Shown: in pieces, positions 18,327 to 27,240 of the stretch
Layout: the number at the start of each line of letters is the position of its first letter
Position numbering within the stretch: position 1 is the first letter of the stretch
DNA from: Microbacterium capsulatum
GTDB lineage: Bacteria > Actinomycetota > Actinomycetes > Actinomycetales > Microbacteriaceae
Length of the DNA stretch: 64,000 nucleotides
Assembly: GCF_030865425.1 (NCBI RefSeq)
Contig: NZ_JAVFCB010000003.1
Span: 186,001 to 250,000, forward strand
Direction of reading: 5' to 3'
Position numbers and translations under genes: made by a program
Notes under the pieces: model-generated
What the model was told of the DNA's origin: nothing
Seen by the model: only the letters and a program-made list of their open reading frames with translations
The model's database searches: none

Positions 18327-18346
18327 CGGTCCCACCCCGAAACGAC

Positions 18347-18379
18347 GGAGGGCCCCGGGTGTGACACCCGGGGCCCTCC
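18347..18379 (-). terminator. Terminator of sucCD
   Basis: A perfect 15-bp stem (GGAGGGCCCCGGGTG and its complement) with loop TGA, 19 bases beyond the sucD stop. It is one of the strongest hairpins in the window. Confidence 0.8.
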
Positions 18380-18397
18380 GATCGCGCGTGCGACTCG

Positions 18398-19309
18398 TTA
18401 CACCGTCACCAGGGCGGCGATGACCTCGCGCATCAGCGCGGCGGTCTCGGACGGGGTCTTGCCGACCTTCACGCCCGCGGCCTCGAGGGCCTCCTTCTTC
18501 GCCTGGGCGGTGCCCGCGGAGCCGGAGACGATGGCGCCGGCGTGGCCCATGGTCTTGCCCTCGGGGGCGGTGAAGCCCGCGACGTAGCCGACGACCGGCT
18601 TGGTGACGTTCGCCTTGATGAAGTCGGCCGCGCGCTCCTCGGCGTCGCCGCCGATCTCGCCGATCATGACGATCGCCTGGGTCTCCGGGTCGGCCTCGAA
18701 CGCGGCGAGCGCGTCGATGTGCGTGGTGCCGATGACCGGGTCGCCGCCGATGCCGATGGCGGTGGAGAAGCCCAGGTCGCGCAGCTCGAACATCATCTGG
18801 TACGTCAGGGTGCCCGACTTGGAAACCAGGCCGATCGGGCCCTTGCCGGTGATGTTCGCCGGCGTGATGCCCGCGAGCGCCTCACCCGGGGTGATGATGC
18901 CGGGGCAGTTCGGGCCGATGATCCGGGTCTTGTTGCCCTTCTCGATCGCGTACGCCCAGGCCTCGGCGGAGTCGCCCACCGGGACGCCCTCGGTGATGAC
19001 CACGAGCAGCGGGATCTCGGCGTCGATGGCCTCGATCATCGCGTCCTTGGTGAACGCCGGCGGCACGAACGCGACCGACACGTTCGCACCGGTCTTCTCG
19101 ATGGCCTCGGCGACCGACCCGAAGACGGGCAGCTCGACGGGGTTGCCGTTCTGGTCGATGTGCGACACGGTGGTTCCGGCCTTGCGGGCGTTGACGCCGC
19201 CGACGACGTCGGTGCCGGCCTTCAGCATCAGAGCGGTGTGCTTGGTGCCCTCACCGCCGGTGATGCCCTGGACGATGACCTTGGAGTCCTTGTTGAGGTA
19301 GATCGACAT
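18398..19309 (-). CDS. sucD: Succinyl-CoA synthetase alpha subunit
   Basis: A 303-residue TCA-cycle enzyme subunit. The CoA-binding domain starts [17 protein letters not shown]; the phosphorylated active-site His is in [13 protein letters not shown] near residue 257. It follows sucC by 40 bases, and the intervening DNA carries a family-C repeat overlapping the sucC stop. Confidence 0.97.
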   Translation of the reverse strand: MSIYLNKDSKVIVQGITGGEGTKHTALMLKAGTDVVGGVNARKAGTTVSHIDQNGNPVELPVFGSVAEAIEKTGANVSVAFVPPAFTKDAMIEAIDAEIPLLVVITEGVPVGDSAEAWAYAIEKGNKTRIIGPNCPGIITPGEALAGITPANITGKGPIGLVSKSGTLTYQMMFELRDLGFSTAIGIGGDPVIGTTHIDALAAFEADPETQAIVMIGEIGGDAEERAADFIKANVTKPVVGYVAGFTAPEGKTMGHAGAIVSGSAGTAQAKKEALEAAGVKVGKTPSETAALMREVIAALVTV

Positions 19310-19327
19310 TTTCCCTAATCCTTTTCC

Positions 19328-19354
19328 GGTCCCTGAGCCTGTCGAAGGCTCAGG
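19328..19354. repeat. Family C repeat at the sucC stop
   Basis: GGTCCCTGAGCCTGTCGAAG followed by GCTCAGG spans the sucC stop codon and part of the sucC-sucD gap. It can fold as a small hairpin. Confidence 0.65.
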
Positions 19355-20516
19355 CGTTCGCCAGCTCTGCGGCCTTGTCGGCGCCCTCGTCCATGGTGGC
19401 GGCGAGAGTGACGAGGGGGTGGTTGGCCGCGGCGAGGATCGCGCGGCCCTCTTCGACCTGGTTGCCGTCGAGCCGCACGACGAGCGGCTTGGTGGCCGCG
19501 TCGCCGAGGATCTCGAGGGCCTTGACGATGCCTTCTGCGACGGCGACGCAGGAGGTGATGCCGCCGAAGACGTTCACGAACACGCTCTTGACCTGCGCGT
19601 CGCCGAGGATGACGTCGAGGCCGTTGGCCATGACCTGCGCGTTCGCGCCGCCGCCGATGTCGAGGAAGTTGGCGGGCTTCACGTTTCCGTGGCTCTCACC
19701 GGCGTAGGCGACGACGTCGAGGGTGGACATGACCAGGCCCGCGCCGTTGCCGATGATGCCGACCTCGCCGTCGAGCTTGACGTAGTTGAGGCCGGACGCC
19801 TTCGCCTTGGCCTCGAGCGGGTCCTCGCTCGCCTTGTCGGCGAGTTCCTCGTGCTCGGGGTGGCGCACCTCGGATGCGTTGTCGTCGAGGGTGACCTTGC
19901 CGTCGAGGGCGATGATGTCGCCGTCCTCGGTGCGCACCAGCGGGTTCACCTCGACGAGCGTGGCGCCCTCGCCCTTGTAGACGTCGTAGAGCGTGACGAA
20001 GACGTCGGACACCTTGTCGACGAGCTCCTCGGGGAAGTTCGCGGCCCGGGCGATCTCGACGGCCTTGGCCTTGTCGATGCCGGACAGCGCGTTGACCTCG
20101 ACCCGGGCGAGCGCCTCGGGCTTCTCGACCGCGAGCTGCTCGATCTCCATGCCGCCCTCGACCGAGCAGAGGCTCAGGTAGGAGCGGTTGGCGCGGTCCA
20201 GCAGCACGGAGAAGTAGAACTCCTCGGCGATGCGCGCCCCCGCGGCGACCATGACGCGCTTGACGACGTGGCCCTTGATGTCCAGGCCGAGGATCGCCTT
20301 CGCGGCCTCGTAGGCCTCTTCCGGAGTCTTCGCGACCTTCACGCCGCCGGCCTTGCCGCGACCGCCGACCTTGACCTGCGCCTTCACGACGACCACGCCG
20401 CCGATCTTCTCCGCGGCTGCCTTCACCTCCTCGGGGGTGTCGGCGACGATGCCGGCGAGGACCGGCACTCCGTACTTCTCGAAAAGGTCTCGTGCCTGGT
20501 ACTCGTAGAGGTCCAC
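19350..20516 (-). CDS. sucC: Succinyl-CoA synthetase beta subunit (ADP-forming)
   Basis: A 388-residue ATP-grasp subunit that pairs with SucD. It begins [18 protein letters not shown] after a GTG start, contains [19 protein letters not shown] in the nucleotide site and NVFGGITSC in the C-terminal domain. I use the GTG at 20516, which gives the usual start and length; upstream in-frame ATGs would add unrelated sequence. Divergent from the TetR gene at 20705 across about 190 bases. Confidence 0.95.
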   Translation of the reverse strand: MDLYEYQARDLFEKYGVPVLAGIVADTPEEVKAAAEKIGGVVVVKAQVKVGGRGKAGGVKVAKTPEEAYEAAKAILGLDIKGHVVKRVMVAAGARIAEEFYFSVLLDRANRSYLSLCSVEGGMEIEQLAVEKPEALARVEVNALSGIDKAKAVEIARAANFPEELVDKVSDVFVTLYDVYKGEGATLVEVNPLVRTEDGDIIALDGKVTLDDNASEVRHPEHEELADKASEDPLEAKAKASGLNYVKLDGEVGIIGNGAGLVMSTLDVVAYAGESHGNVKPANFLDIGGGANAQVMANGLDVILGDAQVKSVFVNVFGGITSCVAVAEGIVKALEILGDAATKPLVVRLDGNQVEEGRAILAAANHPLVTLAATMDEGADKAAELANA

Positions 20517-20704
20517 GTGCAGTCCTTCGCTGGTTGCGACGATTGGGACGCGACAGGATGCCTGTCGGGTGTCGAGGTGATTCGACCCGATCCCCCAGCC
20601 TACTACCGCGGAATTCCGCTTCCTGACAGCCGGCTGCCGCCCTGTCTGGCCCGCCGGACAGGGCGCACCTCGCGCGCCGATGACGGGCAACTAGGCTTCG
20701 TGCT

Positions 20705-21376
20705 ATGACCGAGCACGCCGACGTGTCCCCCGCTCGCACCGCCGTCGTGCGCGCTGCGCTCGAACTGTTCTCGACCCAGGGGTTCGATCAGACCTCGGTC
20801 GAGCAGATCGCGCGGGCCGCGGGCATCTCCCGATCGACCTTCTTCCGCCAGTTCGGCGGCAAGGACGACGTGGTGTTCGCCGACCACGAGGAGCTGCTGG
20901 ATGGCCTGCGCCGCTACCTCGAGCGGCCGCACCCGAACCCGTGGACGGCCGTGTGCGACGCCTCCCTCCTCGTGTTCCGCTCGTTCGCCGCCGACCCGGA
21001 GCTCGCCCGCCTCCGCTACCAGGTGGTGCGCGACGTGCCGACCTTGCGCGATCGCGAGATCGTGACCGTGTTCCGCTACGAGCGCCTGTTCGACGAGTAC
21101 CTGCGACGGTCCCTCCCGGATCTGGATCCGCTCGACGCGGTCGGCTTCGCGGCGCTCGTGACCGCCGTGCACAATCACGTGCTGCGCCGGCTGCTGCGCG
21201 GCTCGCGCACCTCGGCCGCCTCGCTCCGGCGCGCGCTCGACGACGTGATGCGCCGCTACGGCGTGCATCCGGACTCGGTCGCGGATCCCGGACCCGACGC
21301 GATGGTGGTCGCCGTCTTCCCGCGGTCGATGCCGATGGCGGAGATCACGCGCCGGCTGCGCGAAGACCTGGCCTGA
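20705..21376 (+). CDS. TetR-family regulator of the adjacent acyl-CoA dehydrogenase
   Basis: A 223-residue TetR-like repressor. The helix-turn-helix is TSVEQIARAAGISRSTFFRQFGGK (residues about 31-54); the ligand domain is typical in length but identifies no ligand. The ATG is seven bases after TAGGCT, a leaderless arrangement. The next gene on the same strand is an acyl-CoA dehydrogenase preceded by a clear palindromic operator, so an acyl-CoA is a plausible inducer by analogy to FadR/KstR-like TetR proteins. Confidence 0.85.
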   Translation: MTEHADVSPARTAVVRAALELFSTQGFDQTSVEQIARAAGISRSTFFRQFGGKDDVVFADHEELLDGLRRYLERPHPNPWTAVCDASLLVFRSFAADPELARLRYQVVRDVPTLRDREIVTVFRYERLFDEYLRRSLPDLDPLDAVGFAALVTAVHNHVLRRLLRGSRTSAASLRRALDDVMRRYGVHPDSVADPGPDAMVVAVFPRSMPMAEITRRLREDLA

Positions 21377-21455
21377 CCGCTCCCGAAGGACCTCCTCGCC
21401 GTGCAGCCCTCCCGCGGCGGGCTCGGCCGGCATGCGCGGATTCCGCCCGACGCGG

Positions 21456-21489
21456 TACGCTGTCTCATGAATCCTGAGACTCAGTCTCA
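21456..21489 (+). promoter_or_regulatory. Promoter and TetR-type operator of the acyl-CoA dehydrogenase
   Basis: A TACGCT -10 box (21456-21461) is followed by GTCTCA (21462-21467) and the palindrome TGAGACTCAGTCTCA (21475-21489). GTCTCA and TGAGAC also form a second inverted repeat across seven bases, giving three overlapping half-sites just after the -10 box. Confidence 0.65.
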
Positions 21490-21508
21490 CTCCCTCGGAT
21501 GGAGCCCC

Positions 21509-22741
21509 ATGAGCAGCGACGCCCTCTTCCCCGGCGAGTCCGTCCGGTCCTACGACGTGACCGACCGCCTCGGCAGCGACTACTACGAGGTGTTCTCGGA
21601 CATCTCCGCCGAGGACCGCGCGCACTGGGAGCGGGCGCAGGCCTACATCGACGAGGTCGGCCCGATGATGCTCGAGGCCTGGGACCGGGCCGAGTACCCG
21701 CTCGACATCGCGCGCCGGATGGGCGAGCTCGACCTCGTCGTGGACGGCATCGAGCACCCTGCCCTCACCCGGATGAGCCCGCTCGCCGCCGGCCTGGTCA
21801 ACATGGAGATCTCCCGCGGCGACGGCTCGCTCGGCACGGTCCTCGCGGTGCAGGGCGGTCTCGCGCTGCGCTCGCTCGCCCTGTTCGGCAGCCCCGAGCA
21901 GCAGGAGCGCTGGCTCGCCCCGCTCGCGGACGGGTCCGTGCTGGGTTCCTTCGCGCTCACCGAGCCCGACCACGGCTCGGACTCGGTGTCGCTCGAGACG
22001 GTCGCCCGCCGTGACGGCGAGGAGTGGGTGCTCCGCGGCGCGAAGAAGTGGATCGGCAACGGCGCGTCCGGCGGCATCACGTTCGTCTGGGCGCGGGTCG
22101 ACGACGAGGGTGCGGCCGAGCACGGATCCGTGCGCTGCTTCCTCGTCGAGCAGGACCGCCCCGGCTACCTCGGATCCGTGATCACCGGCAAGGTCTCGCT
22201 GCGCGCGATCCACCAGGCGCACATCCGCCTCGACGACGTCCGCGTGCCCGTGGACGCCGTGCTCCCCGGCACGAAGAGCTTCAAGGACGCCTCGACCGTG
22301 CTCTACGCGACCCGGTCGGGGGTGGCCTGGTCTGCGCTCGGGCACGCGACCGCCTGCTACGAGGCGGCGCTGTCGTACGCGCAGCGGCGGATCCAGTTCG
22401 GCAAGCCGCTCGCCAAGTTCCAGATGGTGCAGGAGCGGCTCTCGCACATGCTCGAGGACCTCACCGCGATGCAGCTGTTCTGCCGCCGCATGGCCGACAT
22501 GGACGGCGCGGGCACACTGCGGCCCACGCAGGCCTCGCTCGCGAAGTTCCACAACACCCGGGCCGCCCGCCGGATCGCGGCGAGCGCGCGCGACCTGCTC
22601 GGCGGCAACGGGATCCTTCTCTCCAACGGCGTCATGCAGCACATGGCCGACATCGAGGCGATCCACACCTACGAGGGCACGGAGAGCGTGCAGGCGCTGC
22701 TCATCGGCCGCGACATCACCGGGATGAGCGCGTTCGCCTGA
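21509..22741 (+). CDS. Acyl-CoA dehydrogenase (glutaryl-CoA dehydrogenase-like)
   Basis: A 410-residue FAD enzyme that oxidises an acyl-CoA. The catalytic Glu is in IHTYEGTESVQALLIGRDITG at the C-terminus, the layout of glutaryl-CoA and some branched-chain acyl-CoA dehydrogenases. FAD-site segments FALTEPDHGSDS and GAKKWIGNG are present. I place the start at 21509, behind GGATGGAG; an in-frame ATG at 21467 would fall inside the operator. Substrate is uncertain. Confidence 0.88.
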   Translation: MSSDALFPGESVRSYDVTDRLGSDYYEVFSDISAEDRAHWERAQAYIDEVGPMMLEAWDRAEYPLDIARRMGELDLVVDGIEHPALTRMSPLAAGLVNMEISRGDGSLGTVLAVQGGLALRSLALFGSPEQQERWLAPLADGSVLGSFALTEPDHGSDSVSLETVARRDGEEWVLRGAKKWIGNGASGGITFVWARVDDEGAAEHGSVRCFLVEQDRPGYLGSVITGKVSLRAIHQAHIRLDDVRVPVDAVLPGTKSFKDASTVLYATRSGVAWSALGHATACYEAALSYAQRRIQFGKPLAKFQMVQERLSHMLEDLTAMQLFCRRMADMDGAGTLRPTQASLAKFHNTRAARRIAASARDLLGGNGILLSNGVMQHMADIEAIHTYEGTESVQALLIGRDITGMSAFA

Positions 22742-22818
22742 GGCCGGTTCCGGTCGCCCGGACTCCGCTCCGCGATCGGTCTCCTCAGGCCACGAGGCTC
22801 ACTTGCAGAGGGAAGGAC

Positions 22819-23328
22819 TCAGTCGCAGCCGCAGCCGCCGGACGGGGTCTTCACCATGAAGCACACGTCGCAGACGCCGTAGTCGCGGTCCTCGCGGGGC
22901 GTGGCCTTGGGTGCGCGCGGCTCGGGCTTGGGCTTCGCCGGGGCCCGGGTGCCCGCGGTGCGGGTACGGGGTGCGCGCTGGGCGACGACCGGCGCGCCGG
23001 GCAGTTCGCTGGGGTGGATGACGTAGAAGTACGGTGCGCGGCCCTCGCTGGGCAACAGCGGCAGGATGCGTCCGCCGACGACGATCTGCTCGTCCTCCGC
23101 GAAACCGTTCGTGTACGTCCGGCCGATGTGCAGCGCGGTGCCGGGGACGCGGCGGATCGCCTCGATGTAGCGGCCGCGGTCGATGAGGCTCGAGATGCCG
23201 ACCGCGTCGACGATGGCGCCGATGAACTCGTAGTTCACGGGGTCGATCCGCTGACCGCGCAGCGCCTCGACGAGCGACTTGTAGGGACGGGAGGTGCCGG
23301 TGGGGGTCGGGCCCTGGACTTCGTTCAT
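22819..23328 (-). CDS. Conserved-looking protein of unknown function with Cys-rich tail
   Basis: A 169-residue soluble protein I do not recognise. Residues 1-105 look folded (VNYEFIGAIVDAVGISSLIDRGRYIEAIRRVPG, then GRTYTNGFAEDEQIVVGGRILPLLP). Residues about 110-150 are basic and Pro/Ala-rich, probably disordered. The end CDVCFMVKTPSGGCGCD has five cysteines in CxxC and CxC spacing, suggesting metal binding. GGAGGAG precedes the ATG. It is convergent with the acyl-CoA dehydrogenase gene. The Cys tail could bind zinc or be a redox site; neither is shown. Confidence 0.7.
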   Translation of the reverse strand: MNEVQGPTPTGTSRPYKSLVEALRGQRIDPVNYEFIGAIVDAVGISSLIDRGRYIEAIRRVPGTALHIGRTYTNGFAEDEQIVVGGRILPLLPSEGRAPYFYVIHPSELPGAPVVAQRAPRTRTAGTRAPAKPKPEPRAPKATPREDRDYGVCDVCFMVKTPSGGCGCD

Positions 23329-23472
23329 CTCCTCCAGGATCCCACGTCCTGCTCTGCGTGACCTGCGTGCATGTGCCGAACTCAGTCGATTCCGGACCGA
23401 ATCGCAGCCCGTGTCGAGGTCTTCGACCTGGAGACTGAGTTCGGCCCCTCTCCGGCGCCCCACCGTGCATGC

Positions 23473-23478
23473 CAGACT
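23473..23478 (+). promoter_or_regulatory. -10 box of a leaderless CrtI-like gene
   Basis: CAGACT is followed by six bases and the ATG at 23485. This selects the 23485 start over upstream in-frame codons. Confidence 0.5.
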
Positions 23479-23484
23479 GGCGGC

Positions 23485-24936
23485 ATGCCCCGCGCCACGA
23501 TCATCGGGAGCGGACCGAACGGCCTGGCCGCTGCGGTCTGCCTCGCCCGCGCCGGCTACGCCGTCGAGGTGCTCGAGGCGGCCGACACCGTCGGCGGCGG
23601 GGTGCGCAGCGAAGAGACCACCCTCCCCGGCTTCGTGCACGACGTCTGCGCGAGCGTGCACCCCGGGGCGTACTCCTCGCCGTTCTTCCACGCCTTCGGC
23701 CGGGACCGGATCGACTGGATCGTCCCGGAGATGTCGTACGCGCATCCGCTCGACCACGGCCGGGCGGGCATCGCGTGGCGCGACCTCGAGCGCACTGCCG
23801 ACGGCCTCGGCCCGGACGCCAGCGCCTGGCGCGCGCTGCTGCGCCCGCTGAGCGCGCACATCGACGGCGTGCAGGACTTCACCGGCGGATCCCTGCTGCG
23901 GATCCCCGCCGATCCGGTCACCGCCGTGCGCTACGGGCTGCGCGCGCTCGAGCAGGGCACGTCGATGGCGGCACGGACGTTCCGCACGCCGGAGGCCGCC
24001 GCGCTCGTGGCCGGGGTCGTCGCGCACGCCAACACCGCGCTGCCGTCGCTCAGTGCGGCCGCGGCAGGCCTCCTGCTCATGGCGCAGGCGCACGCCGGCG
24101 GATGGGCCTACCCGCGCGGCGGGGCGCAGCGGATCGCCGACGCCCTCGTCGAGGACCTCCTGGTGCACGGCGGCTCCATCCGCACCGAGGAGCACGTCGT
24201 CGACCTGTCCTCGCTGGACTGGGGCGATCCCCGCCGCGGCGACCTGCTGCTGCTGAACACCGCCCCGCGGTTGGCGCTGACCCTGCGCGACGTCCCGCCG
24301 GGCTATGCGAAGGCGATCCGCGCATACCGGTACGGGGCCGCCGCCGCGAAGGTCGACTTCGCGCTCGACGGCCCGGTGCCGTGGACGAACCCCGACGTCG
24401 CGCTCGCCCCGACCGTGCACGTCGGCGGAACGCGCGAGGAGGTCTGGGCGAGCGAGAACGCGGTCGCCCGGGGCCGGGTGTCCGATCGCCCGTACGTACT
24501 CGCCGTGCAGCCCTCGATTCTCGACGACAGCCGCGCACCGGCGGGTAAGCAGGTGCTCTGGACGTACATCCACGCCCCCGCGAACTCCGACGTCGACGCG
24601 ACCGAGCTCATCACCCGGCAGATCGAGCGGTTCGCGCCCGGCTTCCGCGACCGGATCCTCGCCCGTCACGCCGTGACCCCGCACGAGCGCGTCCGGCTGA
24701 ACCACGCCGAGATCGGCGGCGACATCTTCGGCGGCGCCTTCACGATGCGCCAGGCCGTCGTGCGCCCCGTGCTCTCCCCCGTGCCATGGCGCACGCCGAT
24801 GCCGGGCGTGTACCTCGCCTCCGCGGCGACCCCGCCGGGCCCGGGCGTGAACGGCATGGCCGGCTGGCACGCGGCCCGCACCGCCCTCGCCGACGCCGGC
24901 GAGCGTCTCGCGCTGACGGATCTGTTCGGATCCTGA
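23485..24936 (+). CDS. CrtI/PYROXD2-like FAD-dependent oxidoreductase
   Basis: A 483-residue flavoprotein of the phytoene desaturase-like superfamily. The dinucleotide fold is at the start (ATIIGSGPNGLAAAVCLARAG, then VLEAADTVGGG). The C-terminal FAD segment is TPMPGVYLASAATPPGPGVNGMAGWHAA. No carotenoid genes are near, and family members of this subtype (NAD(P)/FAD-dependent, PYROXD2-like) have unknown substrates, so I do not call it a carotenoid enzyme. It is followed within 22 bases by a DNA ligase gene with its own leaderless promoter. Confidence 0.8.
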   Translation: MPRATIIGSGPNGLAAAVCLARAGYAVEVLEAADTVGGGVRSEETTLPGFVHDVCASVHPGAYSSPFFHAFGRDRIDWIVPEMSYAHPLDHGRAGIAWRDLERTADGLGPDASAWRALLRPLSAHIDGVQDFTGGSLLRIPADPVTAVRYGLRALEQGTSMAARTFRTPEAAALVAGVVAHANTALPSLSAAAAGLLLMAQAHAGGWAYPRGGAQRIADALVEDLLVHGGSIRTEEHVVDLSSLDWGDPRRGDLLLLNTAPRLALTLRDVPPGYAKAIRAYRYGAAAAKVDFALDGPVPWTNPDVALAPTVHVGGTREEVWASENAVARGRVSDRPYVLAVQPSILDDSRAPAGKQVLWTYIHAPANSDVDATELITRQIERFAPGFRDRILARHAVTPHERVRLNHAEIGGDIFGGAFTMRQAVVRPVLSPVPWRTPMPGVYLASAATPPGPGVNGMAGWHAARTALADAGERLALTDLFGS

Positions 24937-24945
24937 CGCAGACGG

Positions 24946-24951
24946 CAGGAT
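24946..24951 (+). promoter_or_regulatory. -10 box of the leaderless ligase gene
   Basis: CAGGAT is followed by six bases and the ATG at 24958. Confidence 0.45.
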
Positions 24952-24957
24952 GGTCCC

Positions 24958-26001
24958 ATGCGCTACGAGATCCCCGCGCCCATGCTCGCCAAGGCCGCGA
25001 CCTCCGTACCGGACCCGGAGAAGTTCCCCGGCGGCCTGCTCTACGAACCGAAATGGGACGGCTTCCGCGGGCTCGTCTCCTGGAACGGCGAGACCGTCGA
25101 GATCGGATCCCGCGGAGCCAAGCCGCTCACCCGCTACTTCCCCGAGCTCGTCGAGGCGGTCTCGCGGCTCCTCCCTGAGCCCTGCCTGCTGGACGGCGAG
25201 ATCGTCGTCGCCACGGGGCCGGAGGGATCCCAGCGGCTCGACTGGGAGGCGCTGAGCCAGCGGATCCACCCCGCCGCGTCGCGCGTGCTGAAGCTGTCGA
25301 CCGAGACCCCCGCCATGTTCATCGCATTCGACCTGCTCGCGGTCGGCGACGAGGATCTGCAGGATCGACCCTTCGGAGAGCGCCGTGAGCGGCTGGAGCG
25401 GCTGCTCGGCGACGTTCCGCACCCCCTGCACCTCACCCGCACGACGACGGATCCGGCGGACGCCCGCCGCTGGCTGGCGGAGTTCGAGGGTGCCGGCCTC
25501 GACGGCGTCGTCGCGAAGCCCCTGGATCAGCCCTACGCCCCGAACAAGCGCACCCTGTTCAAGGTCAAGCACGCCCGCACCGCCGACGTCGTCGCGCTCG
25601 GCTACCGGGTGCACAAGAGCGGCTCCGGCGTCGGATCCCTCCTGGTCGGCCTGTACGGCGAGGACGGCGTGCTGCGCCCGGTCGGCGGGGTCGCGGCCTG
25701 GAGCGATGCGATGCGGCTGCAGCTGATCGAGGATCTCGCGCCGCTCGTCGAGCGGGACGAGTCGGGCGAGGCGGTCACCGGCGAGGGCGAGCGCTCGCGG
25801 TTCAGCAGCAGCAAGGACACGTCGTTCGTGCGGCTGCGCCCCGAGCGCGTGCTCGAGGTGCGCTACGACCAGCTCGAGGGCTGGCGGTTCCGGCACACCG
25901 TGCAGTTCGAACGATGGCGCGAGGACCGCGAGGCCCGCTCGTGCACGTACGAGCAGCTGGAGACGGTCGCGGGCTACGACCTCGCCGACGTCATCGACTG
26001 A
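24958..26001 (+). CDS. ligC: ATP-dependent DNA ligase (LigC-type)
   Basis: A 347-residue stand-alone ATP-dependent ligase. The adenylated Lys32 is in YEPKWDGFRG; further nucleotidyltransferase motifs are LLDGEIV, FDLLAVG, GVVAKPL and FKVKH. A C-terminal OB domain follows. Such LigC proteins work in stress-type base excision or end-joining repair in actinobacteria. Convergent with a LigD-type polymerase gene, the two being separated by a family-B hairpin. Confidence 0.9.
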   Translation: MRYEIPAPMLAKAATSVPDPEKFPGGLLYEPKWDGFRGLVSWNGETVEIGSRGAKPLTRYFPELVEAVSRLLPEPCLLDGEIVVATGPEGSQRLDWEALSQRIHPAASRVLKLSTETPAMFIAFDLLAVGDEDLQDRPFGERRERLERLLGDVPHPLHLTRTTTDPADARRWLAEFEGAGLDGVVAKPLDQPYAPNKRTLFKVKHARTADVVALGYRVHKSGSGVGSLLVGLYGEDGVLRPVGGVAAWSDAMRLQLIEDLAPLVERDESGEAVTGEGERSRFSSSKDTSFVRLRPERVLEVRYDQLEGWRFRHTVQFERWREDREARSCTYEQLETVAGYDLADVID

Positions 26002-26022
26002 GGCCCGCTCGGCCCACCCCCC

Positions 26023-26083
26023 GTTCGCTGGTCACGACACGCCGTTCTGGCGCTCCCGAAGCGGCGTGTCGCGACCAGCGAAC
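26023..26083. repeat. Hairpin repeat, family B, between convergent genes
   Basis: Arms at 26023-26043 and 26063-26083 (core TGGTCACGACACGCC) pair with one mismatch over 21 bases. It stands between the ligase and polymerase stops and may be a two-way terminator. Confidence 0.8.
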
Positions 26084-26099
26084 CGCGTTCGCGGATCGC

Positions 26100-27182
26100 T
26101 CAGCGACCGGGGATCGGCTCGCCGTTCTCGTCCCAGTTCGCGGCGACCTTCTTCGAGGGCTGCACGCGCGGGGGCTCGCCGGGCATCTTCGGGAACTCGG
26201 GCGGGAACGGCATCTCGCCCTGCCCGTTCTCGACGTCGCGCTCCCACCACGTGAGCAGGGTGTCGATCCGGCCCGGGTCGTCCTGCATGTGCGCCCACGG
26301 GTCGCCGAGGTCGGCGAGGCGCTGCGGGACCGTGCGGACGGTGAAGCGCGTCGGATCGACGTCGTCCAGCTCGTCCCACTCGATCGGCGTCGAGACCGTG
26401 GCGCCCGGCAGCGCCCGCGGGCTGTACGCGCCGGCCATCGTGCGGTCGCGGTTGGCCTGGTTGAAGTCGACGAAGATCCGCTCCCCGCGCTCCTCCTTCC
26501 ACCACGCCGTGGTGACCCGATCGGGCATCCGCCGCTCGAGCTCGCGGCCCGCGGCGATCACGGCGTGCCGCACCGTGAGGAACTCCCACTCCGGCACGAT
26601 CGGGCAGAACACGTGCAGGCCGCGGTTGCCGCTCGTCTTGATGAACGCCTCGAGTCCGGCCTCGCGGAGCACGGCGCGCAGCTCGTGCGCGGCGGGGATC
26701 GCCTCCGCGAAGCCGGTCCCGGGCTGCGGGTCGAGGTCGATGCGCAGCTCGACCGGGTTGTCGGCGTCCGATGCGAGCGACGCCCACGGGTGGAACACGA
26801 CCGTGTTCATCTGCACGGCCCAGACGATCGCGGCGGTCTCGGTGAGCACGATCTGCGGGTGCTTGCGGCCGCTGTTGTAGGTGCACATCACGCTCTGCAC
26901 GAAGTCGGGCGTGCCCTTGGGCGGGTTCTTGGAGAAGAAGCTCTCGCCGTCGATCCCGTCCCGGTAGCGCTCGAGCGAGACGGGCCGGTTCCCGGTGGAG
27001 GTGAGGAACGGCGTCGACACCGTCTGCACGTACTCGGCGAGCTCGGCCTTCGTGATCGGGCCCTGGCCGGTCCCTGAGCCTGTCGAAGGGGCCGGCCAGA
27101 CAGCGCGGTTGGGGCTGGAGAGGTCCAGCGTCCGCTCGCCGTCGGGGCCGGGGATGGTCAGCGTGATGCGCTCGGATGCCAT
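26100..27182 (-). CDS. LigD-type polymerase/primase domain protein
   Basis: A 360-residue archaeo-eukaryotic primase-fold polymerase like the PolDom of LigD. Metal-binding Asp residues are in LRIDLDPQPG near residue 150, with SGNRGLHVF and later polymerase motifs after it. It may fill gaps or add ribonucleotides at breaks with the ligase encoded next to it. Residues 31-40 ([10 protein letters not shown]) are unlike the family and are encoded by a family-C repeat, placed in a loop before the conserved ITKAELAEYV. The start lies six bases after TAGGGT on the minus strand. No Ku gene is in the window. Confidence 0.86.
   Translation of the reverse strand: MASERITLTIPGPDGERTLDLSSPNRAVWPAPSTGSGTGQGPITKAELAEYVQTVSTPFLTSTGNRPVSLERYRDGIDGESFFSKNPPKGTPDFVQSVMCTYNSGRKHPQIVLTETAAIVWAVQMNTVVFHPWASLASDADNPVELRIDLDPQPGTGFAEAIPAAHELRAVLREAGLEAFIKTSGNRGLHVFCPIVPEWEFLTVRHAVIAAGRELERRMPDRVTTAWWKEERGERIFVDFNQANRDRTMAGAYSPRALPGATVSTPIEWDELDDVDPTRFTVRTVPQRLADLGDPWAHMQDDPGRIDTLLTWWERDVENGQGEMPFPPEFPKMPGEPPRVQPSKKVAANWDENGEPIPGR
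27069..27091. repeat. Family C repeat inside the polymerase gene
   Basis: GGTCCCTGAGCCTGTCGAAG plus GGG is read in frame as part of a ten-residue Gly/Ser/Thr insertion near the N-terminus of the LigD-type polymerase. Confidence 0.75.
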
Positions 27183-27240
27183 GCCTCGACCCTAGGGCGC
27201 GCCGCCGACCTCGCGCCAGGACCCCGCCCGGCGCGCGACG

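Noticed and set aside
21467..21508. ATG at 21467 as start of the acyl-CoA dehydrogenase
   Set aside because: It lies within the palindromic operator, lacks a ribosome binding site and adds an unconserved extension.
22819..25896. A 1025-codon minus-strand frame ending in the Cys-tailed protein
   Set aside because: Only the last 169 codons look like protein with a ribosome binding site; the rest is the shadow of the CrtI-like and ligase genes.
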